Of a stretch of DNA of 64,000 bases, positions 7,786 through 15,904 are shown piece after piece. The DNA is from JACVRN01 sp036403815 (GTDB lineage: Bacteria; Acidobacteriota; Blastocatellia; Pyrinomonadales; Pyrinomonadaceae). The position numbers were made by a program, and so were the translations under genes. The notes under the pieces are model-generated. The model was not told the DNA's origin, made no database searches, and saw only the letters and a list, made by a program, of their open reading frames with translations. How positions within the stretch are numbered: the first letter of the stretch is position 1; every line of letters begins with the position of its first letter. Where the stretch lies: the NCBI GenBank assembly GCA_036403815.1, contig DASWQH010000063.1:1-64000 (forward strand), written 5' to 3'.

Positions 7786-9345
7786 TTGCCCAATAGAAAC
7801 TCTAAAAGATCATTCGCGCTAATCGTCAACAGCTTCCTGTGGCTACTAATGCTGTGCGCTATGACGCACGCGCAGGGCGTCGCCACGAGCCGAAGCGCGT
7901 CTCAGGAACAACGCGCCGCCACGTTTTTCGAGTCGCTGCGCAAGTCGCCTCCGCAACAGTTCGCATTCCTGCTGCAAATGCCCAAGGGCGCAGACCTGCA
8001 CAACCATCTTTCAGGCGCAATCTATGCGGAGAGCTTCATACAGTGGGCTGCGGAAAAGGGATTGTGCGTGAACACTACGACCTTCGTGTTGTCGCAGACT
8101 CCATGCGAGCCGAACACAGCCGGATCCGCGCCCGTGACGACGGCGCTCACAAACGGAGTTCTATATCGCCAGATGATCGATGCGTGGTCAATGCGCAACT
8201 GGCTGCTTTCGGGACAGAGCGGGCATGACCATTTCTTCGACACCTTCGCCAAGTTCGGCGCTGCGACCTACGACCAGACTGGGCGCATGCTCGCGGAAGA
8301 GACGGCACGCGCAGCACGCGGGCAGGTGCTCTATCTTGAGTTGATGCTGACGCCCGACAATGGAATGTCCACACAGCTAGGACAGACTGCTGGCTGGAAC
8401 GGAAACTTTCAGGGCACGCTCGACAAGCTGAAGGCAGCCGGAATAGCAAAGGCCGTCGCGCAGGGTGTAGAGAACCTGCGCCAGGCCGAGCAGCAGAAGA
8501 ACGAGCTGCTCAAGTGCGGAACCGCGCAGGCAGACCCCGGATGCAGTGTGACCGTGCGCTATGTTTTTCAAGTCGGGCGCGGGGCTGCGCTCGGCCCGGT
8601 TTACGCTCAGATGGTCGCGGGCTTCATGCTGGCGAGCGACCCGCAATCGAAAGTCGTGGCGTTGAATCTGGTGCAGGCGGAAGACGGCCTGCAATCCATG
8701 CAGAATTTTACGATTCAGATGCAGATGCTGGACTTCCTGCATAATCTTTATCCGGCAGCCCACATAACCCTTCACGCGGGCGAGCTTGCGCCGGGGCTTG
8801 TGCCGCCCGACGGCCTGAGCTTTCACATACGCTCCTCCGTTCTGACGGGTCACGCCGAGCGCATAGGCCACGGCGTTGACATCATGCACGAGGTTAATCC
8901 TTATGAATTGCTGAGAGAGCTTGCGAGTAGAAACGTGATGATAGAGATTTGCCTGACCAGCAATGATGTTATTCTGGGCATTAAAGGGAGAGATCATCCG
9001 CTACAGACCTACATACAATACGGCGTGCCTGTGGCGCTGGCGACTGATGATGAAGGAGTATCGCGCTCGGAGATTTCACGCGAATATTTGAAGGCAGCCA
9101 TTGAACAGGAGCTTGGCTACATTCAACTGAAGACGATGGCGCGCACGAGCCTACAGTTTGCCTTCATTCCCGGCGCAAGCCTCTGGAGCGACGCTAAAAC
9201 TTTTCGCCCCGCCGCCCAGTGCGCAGGCGACAGACCCGGACAGAACGCTTCCAAGTCCTGCCAGCAATTCCTCGCCACGAGCGAAAAGGCACGACTACAG
9301 TGGGAGCTGGAGAAAGACTTCAAAGAGTTCGAGGCAAAATACTGA
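7786..9345 (+). CDS. Exported adenosine deaminase-like metal hydrolase
   Basis: Amidohydrolase of the adenosine/AMP deaminase family, predicted to convert adenosine (or a related 6-aminopurine nucleoside) to inosine outside the cytoplasm. Residues 1-30 form a signal peptide (basic start, hydrophobic FALIVNSFLWLLMLCAM, then THAQG). Zinc and catalytic landmarks: H72 and H74 in ADLHNHLSGA, ITLHAGEL, HAERIGHGVDI, and the late Asp pair in LATDDEGVSRSEI. At 519 residues it is longer than bacterial Add (about 330) and closer to secreted deaminases. The start is a TTG behind GAGAGGAG (7767-7774). It shares a strand with the XDH-like enzyme, suggesting scavenging of extracellular nucleosides. Confidence 0.85.
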   Translation: MPNRNSKRSFALIVNSFLWLLMLCAMTHAQGVATSRSASQEQRAATFFESLRKSPPQQFAFLLQMPKGADLHNHLSGAIYAESFIQWAAEKGLCVNTTTFVLSQTPCEPNTAGSAPVTTALTNGVLYRQMIDAWSMRNWLLSGQSGHDHFFDTFAKFGAATYDQTGRMLAEETARAARGQVLYLELMLTPDNGMSTQLGQTAGWNGNFQGTLDKLKAAGIAKAVAQGVENLRQAEQQKNELLKCGTAQADPGCSVTVRYVFQVGRGAALGPVYAQMVAGFMLASDPQSKVVALNLVQAEDGLQSMQNFTIQMQMLDFLHNLYPAAHITLHAGELAPGLVPPDGLSFHIRSSVLTGHAERIGHGVDIMHEVNPYELLRELASRNVMIEICLTSNDVILGIKGRDHPLQTYIQYGVPVALATDDEGVSRSEISREYLKAAIEQELGYIQLKTMARTSLQFAFIPGASLWSDAKTFRPAAQCAGDRPGQNASKSCQQFLATSEKARLQWELEKDFKEFEAKY

Positions 9346-9409
9346 ATAAGGGATGAGCGATGAATTAAGAAGAGAACTATAGCAGTTTCAAATTGAGTGC
9401 GACCTGCTC

Positions 9410-9620
9410 TTAAGCCCCTGAAAGGGGCAGCAGATTGTAGCCCACGGCGTCAGCCGTGGGAATTGAGCAACCAATAAATATTAGAAGCCCCGGTAGGGGC
9501 GCGCAGATTCTCAAGTCGAGATTTCTTTCGCCCCTACCGGGGCTTTTAACTTTGAAGGCGACTTGATTCCCACGGCTCGCGCCGTGGGCTACATTCTATC
9601 GCCCCTTTCAGGGGCTAAAC
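9410..9620. repeat. Nested multi-hairpin element (AGCCCCTGAAAGGGGC type)
   Basis: Outer arms AGCCCCTGAAAGGGGC and GCCCCTTTCAGGGGCT enclose a second pair (TAGCCCACGGCGTCAGCCGTGGG and CCCACGGCTCGCGCCGTGGGCTA) and a central pair (AAGCCCCGGTAGGGGCG and CGCCCCTACCGGGGCTT). Most arms are themselves palindromes. This fills most of the 334-bp gap between the convergent deaminase and modC genes; no gene was seen. Confidence 0.85.
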
Positions 9621-9679
9621 AATATAAATCTGGAAATTGACTCACTACCGTAAATCGCTATCATTCATCACTGCCGCCC

Positions 9680-10828
9680 TCATCCTTGCTTCTCCAGCAA
9701 ATAGCAGGAGTGGGTCTTAATCGCCATCCAGATTTTTTGGCCGGGCAGCAATCGTAGCTCGCTTACGGCCTGGCGTGTGACGCTGACCGTCCAGGTGACG
9801 CCGCTTCGGACGCGTATGATTGAGTGCGCGCCTCTCTCTTCTATAGCGTTGATGTGACCCGACAGGATGTTGCGCGCAGATGTACGGTGCAGTTCTTCTG
9901 TGGCAATCAATATATCGCCTGAGCGGATTGCGACCGTCACACGCTGGCCTTCCCTTTCCTTTCCCAGAGGCACTTCCAGCAGACAGGTATCGTCGCGGTC
10001 TTTCACTTCGACGGTCATTGTTCCCGCTAGAGAGTCTTTTTTGATGACGACGCCCTCGAATAGATTCTCGACACCCGACATGCGCGCGACTCTGGCACTC
10101 ACGGCACCGCCGAGGATTTCCAGCGGCTCTCCGGTGGCGGCGACCCGACCGCAATCGTAAGCGACCAGATAATCGCCTAACGAAACGGCTTCGTCGCGGT
10201 TATGTGTGACGTAGATGACGGGCAGGTGTAAATCTCTATTAATCATTTTAAGGTCGGAGATGATGTCCTGCTTGGTCGCTTCGTCTATGGCCGAAAGCGG
10301 CTCGTCCAGCAGCAGCAGTCTGGGGCGGCTGGCGAGCGCACGCGCCAGAGCGACGCGCTGAGCTTCGCCGCCGGAGATGTCGCGTGGCTTGCGCGGCGCG
10401 GTGTGTGTAATTCTCAAGCGCTCCATCAATTCGAGCGCGCGTCGGCGGCGCTCAGCCCGCGGCAGACCGTTTGCGGCGAACTCCACATTGCCGAGCGCCG
10501 TCATGTGCGGAAAGAGCGCAAGGTTCTGAAAGACAAGCCCGACGCCGCGCTCGCGTATAGGCCGGTCTATCCCACGCGTCGAATCAAAGAGCGTGTCGCC
10601 GCTGAGCTTAATGAAGCCCGAATCGGGTCGCAGGATTCCGGCGATTGACTTGATGGTGCTGGTCTTGCCGGAGCCGGATGCGCCGAACAGTATAGTGATG
10701 CCGGAAGGAGCATCAAACTCGGTCTCCAGAGTGAATGCGCCGCCTCCTTCATGCGCAGGGTAATCCGCGCCGCGCATCCTTCGCGCCGCTCCGTCTCCAA
10801 AATCTTTTTTGATGCTGACAGCAATCAT
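9680..10828 (-). CDS. modC: Molybdate ABC transporter ATP-binding protein
   Basis: Powers molybdate import at the inner face of the cytoplasmic membrane. Walker A is GASGSGKT (residues 49-56), the ABC signature SGGEAQRVALARAL, Walker B LLLLDEP, and the switch His follows in VIYVTHNRDEA. The C-terminal third carries a TOBE/MOP-like domain (SARNILSGHINAIEE region), which in ModC binds molybdate and separates it from most other ABC ATPases. The gene lies 34 bp downstream of modB on the same strand, so the two are an operon in the order modB-modC. Length (382) is typical. Substrate assignment also draws on the Mo-storage and Mo-enzyme neighbours. Confidence 0.88.
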   Translation of the reverse strand: MIAVSIKKDFGDGAARRMRGADYPAHEGGGAFTLETEFDAPSGITILFGASGSGKTSTIKSIAGILRPDSGFIKLSGDTLFDSTRGIDRPIRERGVGLVFQNLALFPHMTALGNVEFAANGLPRAERRRRALELMERLRITHTAPRKPRDISGGEAQRVALARALASRPRLLLLDEPLSAIDEATKQDIISDLKMINRDLHLPVIYVTHNRDEAVSLGDYLVAYDCGRVAATGEPLEILGGAVSARVARMSGVENLFEGVVIKKDSLAGTMTVEVKDRDDTCLLEVPLGKEREGQRVTVAIRSGDILIATEELHRTSARNILSGHINAIEERGAHSIIRVRSGVTWTVSVTRQAVSELRLLPGQKIWMAIKTHSCYLLEKQG

Positions 10829-10862
10829 GGCCGAAGATGGCTTTGCACTTTCACGCGTGCGC

Positions 10863-11552
10863 TCAGACGTGTGTGTTATCGCCTACGAGTTTGTTCGTTG
10901 CATAAAGCAGGGTGAGCGTGATGACGGAGAGGATGACGACCAGCGTCAGAGCGTAATCGTCGCGCCCGGCCTGCGTTGCATCGTAGATGGCAATCGCTGC
11001 TGTTTGCGTGCGACCGGGAATGTTGCCTGCTATCATCAAGGTTGCGCCGAAGTCTCCGAGCGAGCGCGCAAAGGCCAGCATCGCCGCGGCTATGATGCCG
11101 CGTGACGAGAGCGGCAGCGTGATGCGCCAGAAGATTTGCCATTCCGACTTGCCGAAGGTGCGCGCCGCGTCTTCCAGTTGCTCGCTCACGGTCGAGATGG
11201 CTGCGCGCGATGTTTTCACGACGAGCGGCAGCGCTCCAACCATCGCCGCCAGCACCGCTCCCTTCCAGGTAAAGACAAACTGCAACCCGGTCGTCGCCTT
11301 GACTGCACGACCGAGCGGACTGTTAACGCTCAAGAGCACGAGCAGGTAATAACCCAACACGGTCGGCGGCAGAACCAGCGGCAGCGTCACAATCGCATCC
11401 AGTGCTTCACGACCCACGAAGCGACGCCGCGCCAGAACCCAGCCAAGCGCAACGCCTGTGATGAGCGCCAGAGCGGTCGCTATCAAAGCTACTCTGAAAG
11501 AGAGCATGAGCGGAAACCAGTCTATATTCCTCATCGGTGGTGAAGATAACAT
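10863..11552 (-). CDS. modB: Molybdate ABC transporter permease
   Basis: Inner-membrane channel subunit pairing with ModC. Several hydrophobic helices are visible, beginning with LSFRVALIATALALITGVAL. The cytoplasmic EAA loop (EDAARTFGKSEWQIFWRITL) is the coupling site for the ATPase. LPLVLPPTVLGYYLL and the LGDFGATLMIAGNIPG segment are hallmarks of ModB-type permeases. Length (229) matches ModB. Translation may start at the ATG at 11552 or at an internal ATG six codons later. No modA was found upstream; the 460-bp gap on that side contains only repeats. Confidence 0.9.
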   Translation of the reverse strand: MLSSPPMRNIDWFPLMLSFRVALIATALALITGVALGWVLARRRFVGREALDAIVTLPLVLPPTVLGYYLLVLLSVNSPLGRAVKATTGLQFVFTWKGAVLAAMVGALPLVVKTSRAAISTVSEQLEDAARTFGKSEWQIFWRITLPLSSRGIIAAAMLAFARSLGDFGATLMIAGNIPGRTQTAAIAIYDATQAGRDDYALTLVVILSVITLTLLYATNKLVGDNTHV

Positions 11553-11616
11553 AGAAAGGGGCGCTCGTCAGTTGAATCAAACCTGATGAATGTGTGTGAA
11601 TAATCAGATTGGCATG

Positions 11617-11876
11617 TTGTCCCGTAGGGACAGTTGATAATAGCCCAGCCATTTATCGCTGGGTCAAAGCATAGAAATAAAGTGGAGTCCCGTAGGGACG
11701 ACTGAAAGCATATGTTCAGCCGTCCCTACGGGACTCCATACTTGTTGCGCATCTGTTCCCCAGCACTGAAGTGCTGGGCTATTTCCATCAAGTCCCTACG
11801 GGACTCAAGATGAATCTCAATTTTCAATCAGCTTCCAATGAATGTGTGTAGGGGTAGGGACAAGCCCTGCCCCTAC
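11617..11876. repeat. Nested GTCCCGTAGGGAC element (copy 1) plus a GGGCAGGGACAAGCC-type repeat
   Basis: Bases 11617-11806 read, in order: TGTCCCGTAGGGACA, a TAGCCCAGC...GCTGGG hairpin, GAGTCCCGTAGGGACGACTGAA, its reverse complement, a CCAGCACTGAAGTGCTGGGCTAT hairpin, and AGTCCCTACGGGACT. The whole is an interrupted mirror image of itself. Full copies lie at 21440-21631 and 57427-57626 and a decayed one at 51391-51500. A separate short repeat (11849-11876) matches the one at 5709-5843. Nothing else was seen between modB and the methyltransferase gene. Confidence 0.85.
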
Positions 11877-12012
11877 AGTTATTACTTTGTCAGGATTTAA
11901 TCATTGTGTGATTCATCTCGCCATGCTACATTTTCCAACCCTCATTCGGTTGTTATAAAGACTTCAGACACATTTCCAGATTCGGTGGCAGAGGCACTGC
12001 GGCATGTAGCGT

Positions 12013-12864
12013 ATGAACTTGAAAAGTATAGACGAAGGCTTTGAACGCTCGCCTGCCGATTTCAATGGGCGTGTGCGAGAGTTCTTTGATCATCAGGCCA
12101 CAACGTTTGAGCGGCGCGCTGGATTGCCTGAAAGCTATTGCCGCGAGATTGCCGGTGCTGTGCTGGAGATTGCAGATGCGTGCGCGGGCGATTTAGTCGT
12201 AGAGCTAGGGCCGGGTACTGGGCAGATAGGCCGCTGGTTCCCTTCGTCCGTGCGCTACGTTGGGCTTGATTTGTCTGTAGGTATGCTCAAAGAGTTTCGC
12301 GCGCGTTTGGAAGAAGACCCTGTAGAGAGAGTGCTCATACGCGCTGATGCTCAAGCGAACTGGCCGCTTGCCGACGGCTCTACGCGTGTAGTCTTCAGCT
12401 CTCGCGCCATTCATCTGCTGGAGCAGGAGCACGTCGCGCGCGAGATGTTCCGGGTGGCTGCGCCCACTGGCGCAACGCTCATCGTCGGGCGTGTAAGGCG
12501 CGAGCCTCAGAGCATGAGGGCGCGCATGGCTAGAGAGATGAACGAGCGGCTGCGCGAGCGCGGCTTCGAGGGACGCGGAGGCGAAAGACAGAACCGAAAG
12601 CTTTTCGAGGCATGCAGCCGACGCGGAGCGAAAATTTTAGAACCCCGGACGGTCGCGCGCTGGACTGTATCGGCAAGCCCGCAGCATTCGCTCGATTCAT
12701 GGCGCAGTCTGGTGAGCCTTGGCGGCAGAAACGTTCCGGCTCATGTACGAGACGAGATTATGACCGAGCTTGAAAGCTGGGCTAAGAAAGAATTCGGCGC
12801 TCTGGATAGAGAGTTTGAGGCGGAAGAGGCTTACGTGCTCTATCCGCTCAGGTGTGTTGCCTGA
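12013..12864 (+). CDS. Class I SAM-dependent methyltransferase
   Basis: Transfers a methyl group from S-adenosylmethionine to an unknown acceptor. The SAM-binding glycine loop is VVELGPGTGQIG at about residues 60-72, followed by the acidic strand end GLDLSVGML, then RADAQANWPLADGS and SSRAIHLLEQ, the usual motif II-III layout of the methyltransferase-11 type. The C-terminal 110 residues (rich in Arg and Glu) are not recognisable. It is soluble with no signal peptide. It lies 91 bp upstream of the first molybdenum-storage gene on the same strand; whether it belongs to that unit is not clear from the sequence. Confidence 0.78.
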   Translation: MNLKSIDEGFERSPADFNGRVREFFDHQATTFERRAGLPESYCREIAGAVLEIADACAGDLVVELGPGTGQIGRWFPSSVRYVGLDLSVGMLKEFRARLEEDPVERVLIRADAQANWPLADGSTRVVFSSRAIHLLEQEHVAREMFRVAAPTGATLIVGRVRREPQSMRARMAREMNERLRERGFEGRGGERQNRKLFEACSRRGAKILEPRTVARWTVSASPQHSLDSWRSLVSLGGRNVPAHVRDEIMTELESWAKKEFGALDREFEAEEAYVLYPLRCVA

Positions 12865-12955
12865 AAAGTCATGTACGATACTTCATACTTGATAGAACCT
12901 GTTGTTGCTATCAACCCGTTGCTCTACTAACTCAAGGGATTGCGAGCGAAATTTG

Positions 12956-13771
12956 ATGCAGAACGATCTTCTAACAGAACTCGGTAAATCATTATTGTCC
13001 GGCTCGCTCGATGACGAGCGATTGATGGAGCGAACGGGCGAGCCAACACCCGTACACATACTGCCGGAAGCCAACGTGATTAAGATCGGCGGCCAGAGCT
13101 TCATTGATCGTGGACGCGCGGCGGTCTTTCCGCTTATAGAAGAGATTGCCGAAAACCTTGGACGCCACAAGATGATTATAGGCACAGGCGCGGGCACGCG
13201 CGCGCGCCACGCCTACAGCGTCGGCATAGACCTTGGTCTTCCCACCGGCGTTCTGAGCGTGCTCGGAACTTTCGTCAGTATGCAGAACGCTCGCATGCTC
13301 AACTATCTGCTAGCCAAGTACGGCATCCCCTTCATAGAGCCTGCACAATTCGCGCAGCTTCCGCACTATCTGGCAGAGCGCGGCGCAGTCATCTTCTTCG
13401 GGATGCCGCCCTACACCTTCTGGCATCAGAACCCATCGGTTGGCCGCATCCCTCCGCATCGCACGGACACAGGCAGCTACCTTGTCAGCGAGGTGTTCGG
13501 GACGAGGGCTATGATTTTCGTCAAGGATGAGCGCGGGTTATATACGGCTGACCCGAAGAAGGAGAAAGGCGCGCGCTTCATTCCGAAGATTACTGTGAAG
13601 GAACTGGAAGAGCTTGACCTTAAGGATGTGGTCGTAGAGCGCAGCGTGCTTGAGTTGATGAAGAACGCGACCTACCGCCGCTCCATTCAGGTTATCAACG
13701 GCCTTGAGCGCGGCAATCTTACACGCGCGCTTGAGGGCGAGCACGTCGGCACGATTATCACCGCCGACTAA
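12956..13771 (+). CDS. mosB: Molybdenum storage protein, MosB-like (beta) subunit
   Basis: An amino-acid-kinase-fold protein (relative of UMP kinase) that in Azotobacter vinelandii builds an ATP-dependent cage holding polyoxomolybdate clusters. MosB-like features: ILPEANVIKIGGQSFIDRG around residues 35-53 (phosphate loop K43-G46), GTGAGTRARHAYS, GMPPYTFW, RIPPHRTDTGSYLVSE, MIFVKDERGLYTADP and the C-terminal EGEHVGTIITAD, nearly the same as the MosB ending as I recall it. Length is 271 residues (MosB about 270). The ATG at 12956 is preferred to the upstream TTG at 12902. The mosA-like gene follows after a hairpin-bearing gap of 141 bp. Family-level identification is strong; Mo rather than W loading is inferred from modBC and the Mo enzyme nearby. 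Confidence 0.85.
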   Translation: MQNDLLTELGKSLLSGSLDDERLMERTGEPTPVHILPEANVIKIGGQSFIDRGRAAVFPLIEEIAENLGRHKMIIGTGAGTRARHAYSVGIDLGLPTGVLSVLGTFVSMQNARMLNYLLAKYGIPFIEPAQFAQLPHYLAERGAVIFFGMPPYTFWHQNPSVGRIPPHRTDTGSYLVSEVFGTRAMIFVKDERGLYTADPKKEKGARFIPKITVKELEELDLKDVVVERSVLELMKNATYRRSIQVINGLERGNLTRALEGEHVGTIITAD

Positions 13772-13779
13772 AGAAATGC

Positions 13780-13895
13780 AAAATTAAAAATTAAGAAGGC
13801 AAAAGTGATAAGGACTAAAGACATTTACAGATTCTTTATCTATCAAAGTGGTTTCCGCCTTCATTTTTAATTTTGCCTTCTTAATTTTTAATTTT
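13780..13895. repeat. Perfect 25-bp inverted repeat, AT-rich
   Basis: AAAATTAAAAATTAAGAAGG plus CAAAA (13780-13804) is mirrored exactly at 13871-13895, separated by 66 bases. It lies between mosB and mosA, ending one base before the mosA ribosome site (GAGAGGG, 13897-13903). A long hairpin here could reduce read-through and so set the ratio of the two subunits; that role is a guess. Confidence 0.85.
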
Positions 13896-13912
13896 AGAGA
13901 GGGATTATTCAA

Positions 13913-14752
13913 TTGACCGATTCACTGAAGATGAAGGATGGCCGCTATCATATTGAATCCATGCTCATGCGCGAGAGCCTGCTGGACAAAGACCTTCAAA
14001 GGTCAACAGAGGCTCCCGTCTATCGCATGCTGCCGGATGCGCATGTAGTCAAAATCGGCGGGCGCTCCATCCTTGATGCGGGGCGAGAGGTTGTTTACCC
14101 AGTCGTAGAATCTCTGGCCGATTGCCTGAAGACGAAGAAGCTCATACTGGGCACGGGCGGAGGAATCCGCAGCCGCCATGTCTTCTCCATAGGGATTGAC
14201 TTGGGGCTTCCCGTAGGGGTGCTGGCGCAACTGGCTATGGCCGACTCTCTGGGCAACGCGCACATTTTGGGGACGCTGCTCTCGCCTTACGGAGTCGTAG
14301 CCATCCCGCCGGAAATCTTCGGCCACCTGCTGCCGCTCTTTATACATAGCGTGCCGGGCGTCATCTTCAACGGCGTGCCGCCCTACTCGCTCTGGGAACA
14401 TCCGCCCGCCATCGGGCGCATCCCGCCGCATCGCACTGACGCAGGCTCTTTCCTGCTCGCAGAATGTTTCGGCTGCAAGTCTCTGGTGCTGGTGAAAGAC
14501 GTTGACGGGCTTTATGACCGCGACCCGCACCAAGCTGCCGACGCCCAATTCATCAAGAAGATTAGCAGCGCGGAATTAAAGGAGCGTCGACTGGAGACCC
14601 TGCCCTTCGACCGCGTCCTGATTGATTTACTGGAGAACGCGCGGCTACTGCACTCATTTCAAATCGTCAACGGCCTCTATCCTGAGCGCATCAAGGCTGC
14701 GCTTGAAGGCGAGCACGTCGGCACAATCGTCCACGCTGAGAAACAAAATTAA
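13913..14752 (+). CDS. mosA: Molybdenum storage protein, MosA-like (alpha) subunit
   Basis: Second cage subunit, homologous to the preceding gene. Conserved blocks: MLPDAHVVKIGGRSILDAG (KIGGR as in MosA), LGTGGGIRSRHVFSIGIDLG, NGVPPYSLW, RIPPHRTDAGSFLLAECFG, VLVKDVDGLYDRDP and EGEHVGTIVHAE. Length 279 (MosA about 276). The two proteins differ along their whole length, as the alpha and beta subunits do, rather than being a recent duplicate. The start is a TTG nine bases behind GAGAGGG; an ATG six codons later is the alternative. The tyrosinase-like gene begins 16 bp downstream behind CGGAGG, so these two are probably co-transcribed. The A/B assignment is by motif resemblance only. Confidence 0.82.
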   Translation: MTDSLKMKDGRYHIESMLMRESLLDKDLQRSTEAPVYRMLPDAHVVKIGGRSILDAGREVVYPVVESLADCLKTKKLILGTGGGIRSRHVFSIGIDLGLPVGVLAQLAMADSLGNAHILGTLLSPYGVVAIPPEIFGHLLPLFIHSVPGVIFNGVPPYSLWEHPPAIGRIPPHRTDAGSFLLAECFGCKSLVLVKDVDGLYDRDPHQAADAQFIKKISSAELKERRLETLPFDRVLIDLLENARLLHSFQIVNGLYPERIKAALEGEHVGTIVHAEKQN

Positions 14753-14768
14753 CCGGAGGTTATTCCGA

Positions 14769-15833
14769 ATGAGCGATGCATCCCCTCAAACAGATTTCAA
14801 AGAGCCGCGAGAGATTATCCCTCTGCCAACGCCTGTGCTTGAGATGATGGCTTCACGCGAGCATCGTCTTTTACACGCAGTCTGGCACGGCACGCGAAAC
14901 CTCTGGGTCAGGCTAAAAGAAGAACAGCGCATTGCCATCAAAGACCTTGGATGGGCACCGCCAAGAGCTTCGACCACAGCGAGCGCGCCTATCATCAGCA
15001 ACGGTTCCGGAGAAGACTTCCTCTTCATGCACCGGCAGATGATTATCATGGTCAACGAGACTGCGAAGAAGGCAGGCGCGCAACCCATAGAAGCGTGGAC
15101 TGTCATTCCCATGCCCGACTCATACACTAATGTGGACGGCTTTGCGATTCCGCCCGCCTGGATTGACCCTGACGACCAGCTAACTAATCGCAGGATTGCC
15201 GCGCTGAAAACAGACGAGTATTACTGGTCTAGAATGCGCTGGTGGGACAGAGAGTTTAAGAACCCTCAGTACCTTAGACAGCTACGTTTGGGCGAGCTTG
15301 GCTCGCTGCTTGAGTACACCATTCACAACGACATGCACATGCGCTGGGCTTCCGCTCCGCGCGACCCCTCGACGGGCGCGGTTGTGCCTGCGGGCAGACC
15401 CCAGTGGGAGATTTCAACAAAATGGGACAACCCTTTGTACGACTTCCTCGGCGAGTTTTATTCGTCACACGTCAACCCTGTGTTCTGGCGCTTGCATGGC
15501 TGGATAGACGCACGCATTAACGATTGGTACGACGCGCATCAGGCGTCTCATCCCGGCGAGATAGAGAAAATGACGCTTGACGGCACGCCGTGGTTCAAGA
15601 AGGGGAAATGGGTGATGACCAACGACCCCTGGGCAGGGGCAAAACAGCACAACGGCCATCATCAACACGGGATGAATATGCCCGCCATGCCTATGAATCA
15701 AGACGTGGGCAAAATGGAGAAGGTGAACGCCATTCTCTTCCCGCCTCCACCGCCAGATGGTTCCAAGACGGCAGACTTCGCAAGCGAGAGCCTGTTAGTG
15801 AATCAGACTTCAAGAAAGCTGACGTGGTTCTGA
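14769..15833 (+). CDS. Tyrosinase-like type-3 copper protein with His/Met-rich C-terminal segment
   Basis: Predicted binuclear copper protein (o-diphenol or tyrosine oxidation, or a related reaction). Copper-A landmarks: candidate His among H32, H36 and H40, then H88 in FLFMHRQMI, which matches the tyrosinase FxxWHR signature. Copper-B landmarks: H186 and H190 in TIHNDMH, and H243 in NPVFWRLHGWID, matching the tyrosinase DPxFxxHHxxxD block. The layout resembles the PvdP group, but this is from memory. Residues 294-309 (HNGHHQHGMNMPAMPM) are rich in His and Met and could carry copper. No signal peptide is visible. The ATG at 14769 follows CGGAGG; an upstream frame start at 14622 would overlap mosA. 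It converges on a multicopper oxidase. Confidence 0.7.
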   Translation: MSDASPQTDFKEPREIIPLPTPVLEMMASREHRLLHAVWHGTRNLWVRLKEEQRIAIKDLGWAPPRASTTASAPIISNGSGEDFLFMHRQMIIMVNETAKKAGAQPIEAWTVIPMPDSYTNVDGFAIPPAWIDPDDQLTNRRIAALKTDEYYWSRMRWWDREFKNPQYLRQLRLGELGSLLEYTIHNDMHMRWASAPRDPSTGAVVPAGRPQWEISTKWDNPLYDFLGEFYSSHVNPVFWRLHGWIDARINDWYDAHQASHPGEIEKMTLDGTPWFKKGKWVMTNDPWAGAKQHNGHHQHGMNMPAMPMNQDVGKMEKVNAILFPPPPPDGSKTADFASESLLVNQTSRKLTWF

Positions 15834-15839
15834 TGTAAC

Positions 15840-15879
15840 AAAGCTAGAGGCCGCGACTAATGTCGCGGCCTCTAGCTTT
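15840..15879. terminator. Bidirectional hairpin terminator between convergent copper-protein genes
   Basis: A perfect 18-bp stem: AAAGCTAGAGGCCGCGAC (15840-15857), loop TAAT, and the exact reverse complement at 15862-15879. It starts seven bases after the tyrosinase-like stop codon and lies 26 bases from the multicopper oxidase stop. The T-tracts are short (TTT), so termination on either strand is likely but not certain. Confidence 0.7.
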
Positions 15880-15904
15880 GAACACCTGTTGTCTGGCTTC
15901 CCTT

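Noticed and set aside
8377..8997. 206-codon minus-strand frame inside the adenosine deaminase-like gene
   Set aside because: Antisense shadow of a gene with intact catalytic motifs; no own start signal.
9410..9620. CRISPR-like repeated palindromes
   Set aside because: Repeats are nested mirror pairs, not direct repeats with even unique spacers, and there are no cas genes.
12902..12955. Upstream TTG extension of the mosB-like gene
   Set aside because: The extra 18 residues do not resemble MosB, while the ATG at 12956 gives the family length.
14622..14768. Upstream start for the tyrosinase-like gene inside mosA
   Set aside because: It would overlap 131 bp of mosA in another frame; the ATG at 14769 follows CGGAGG directly.
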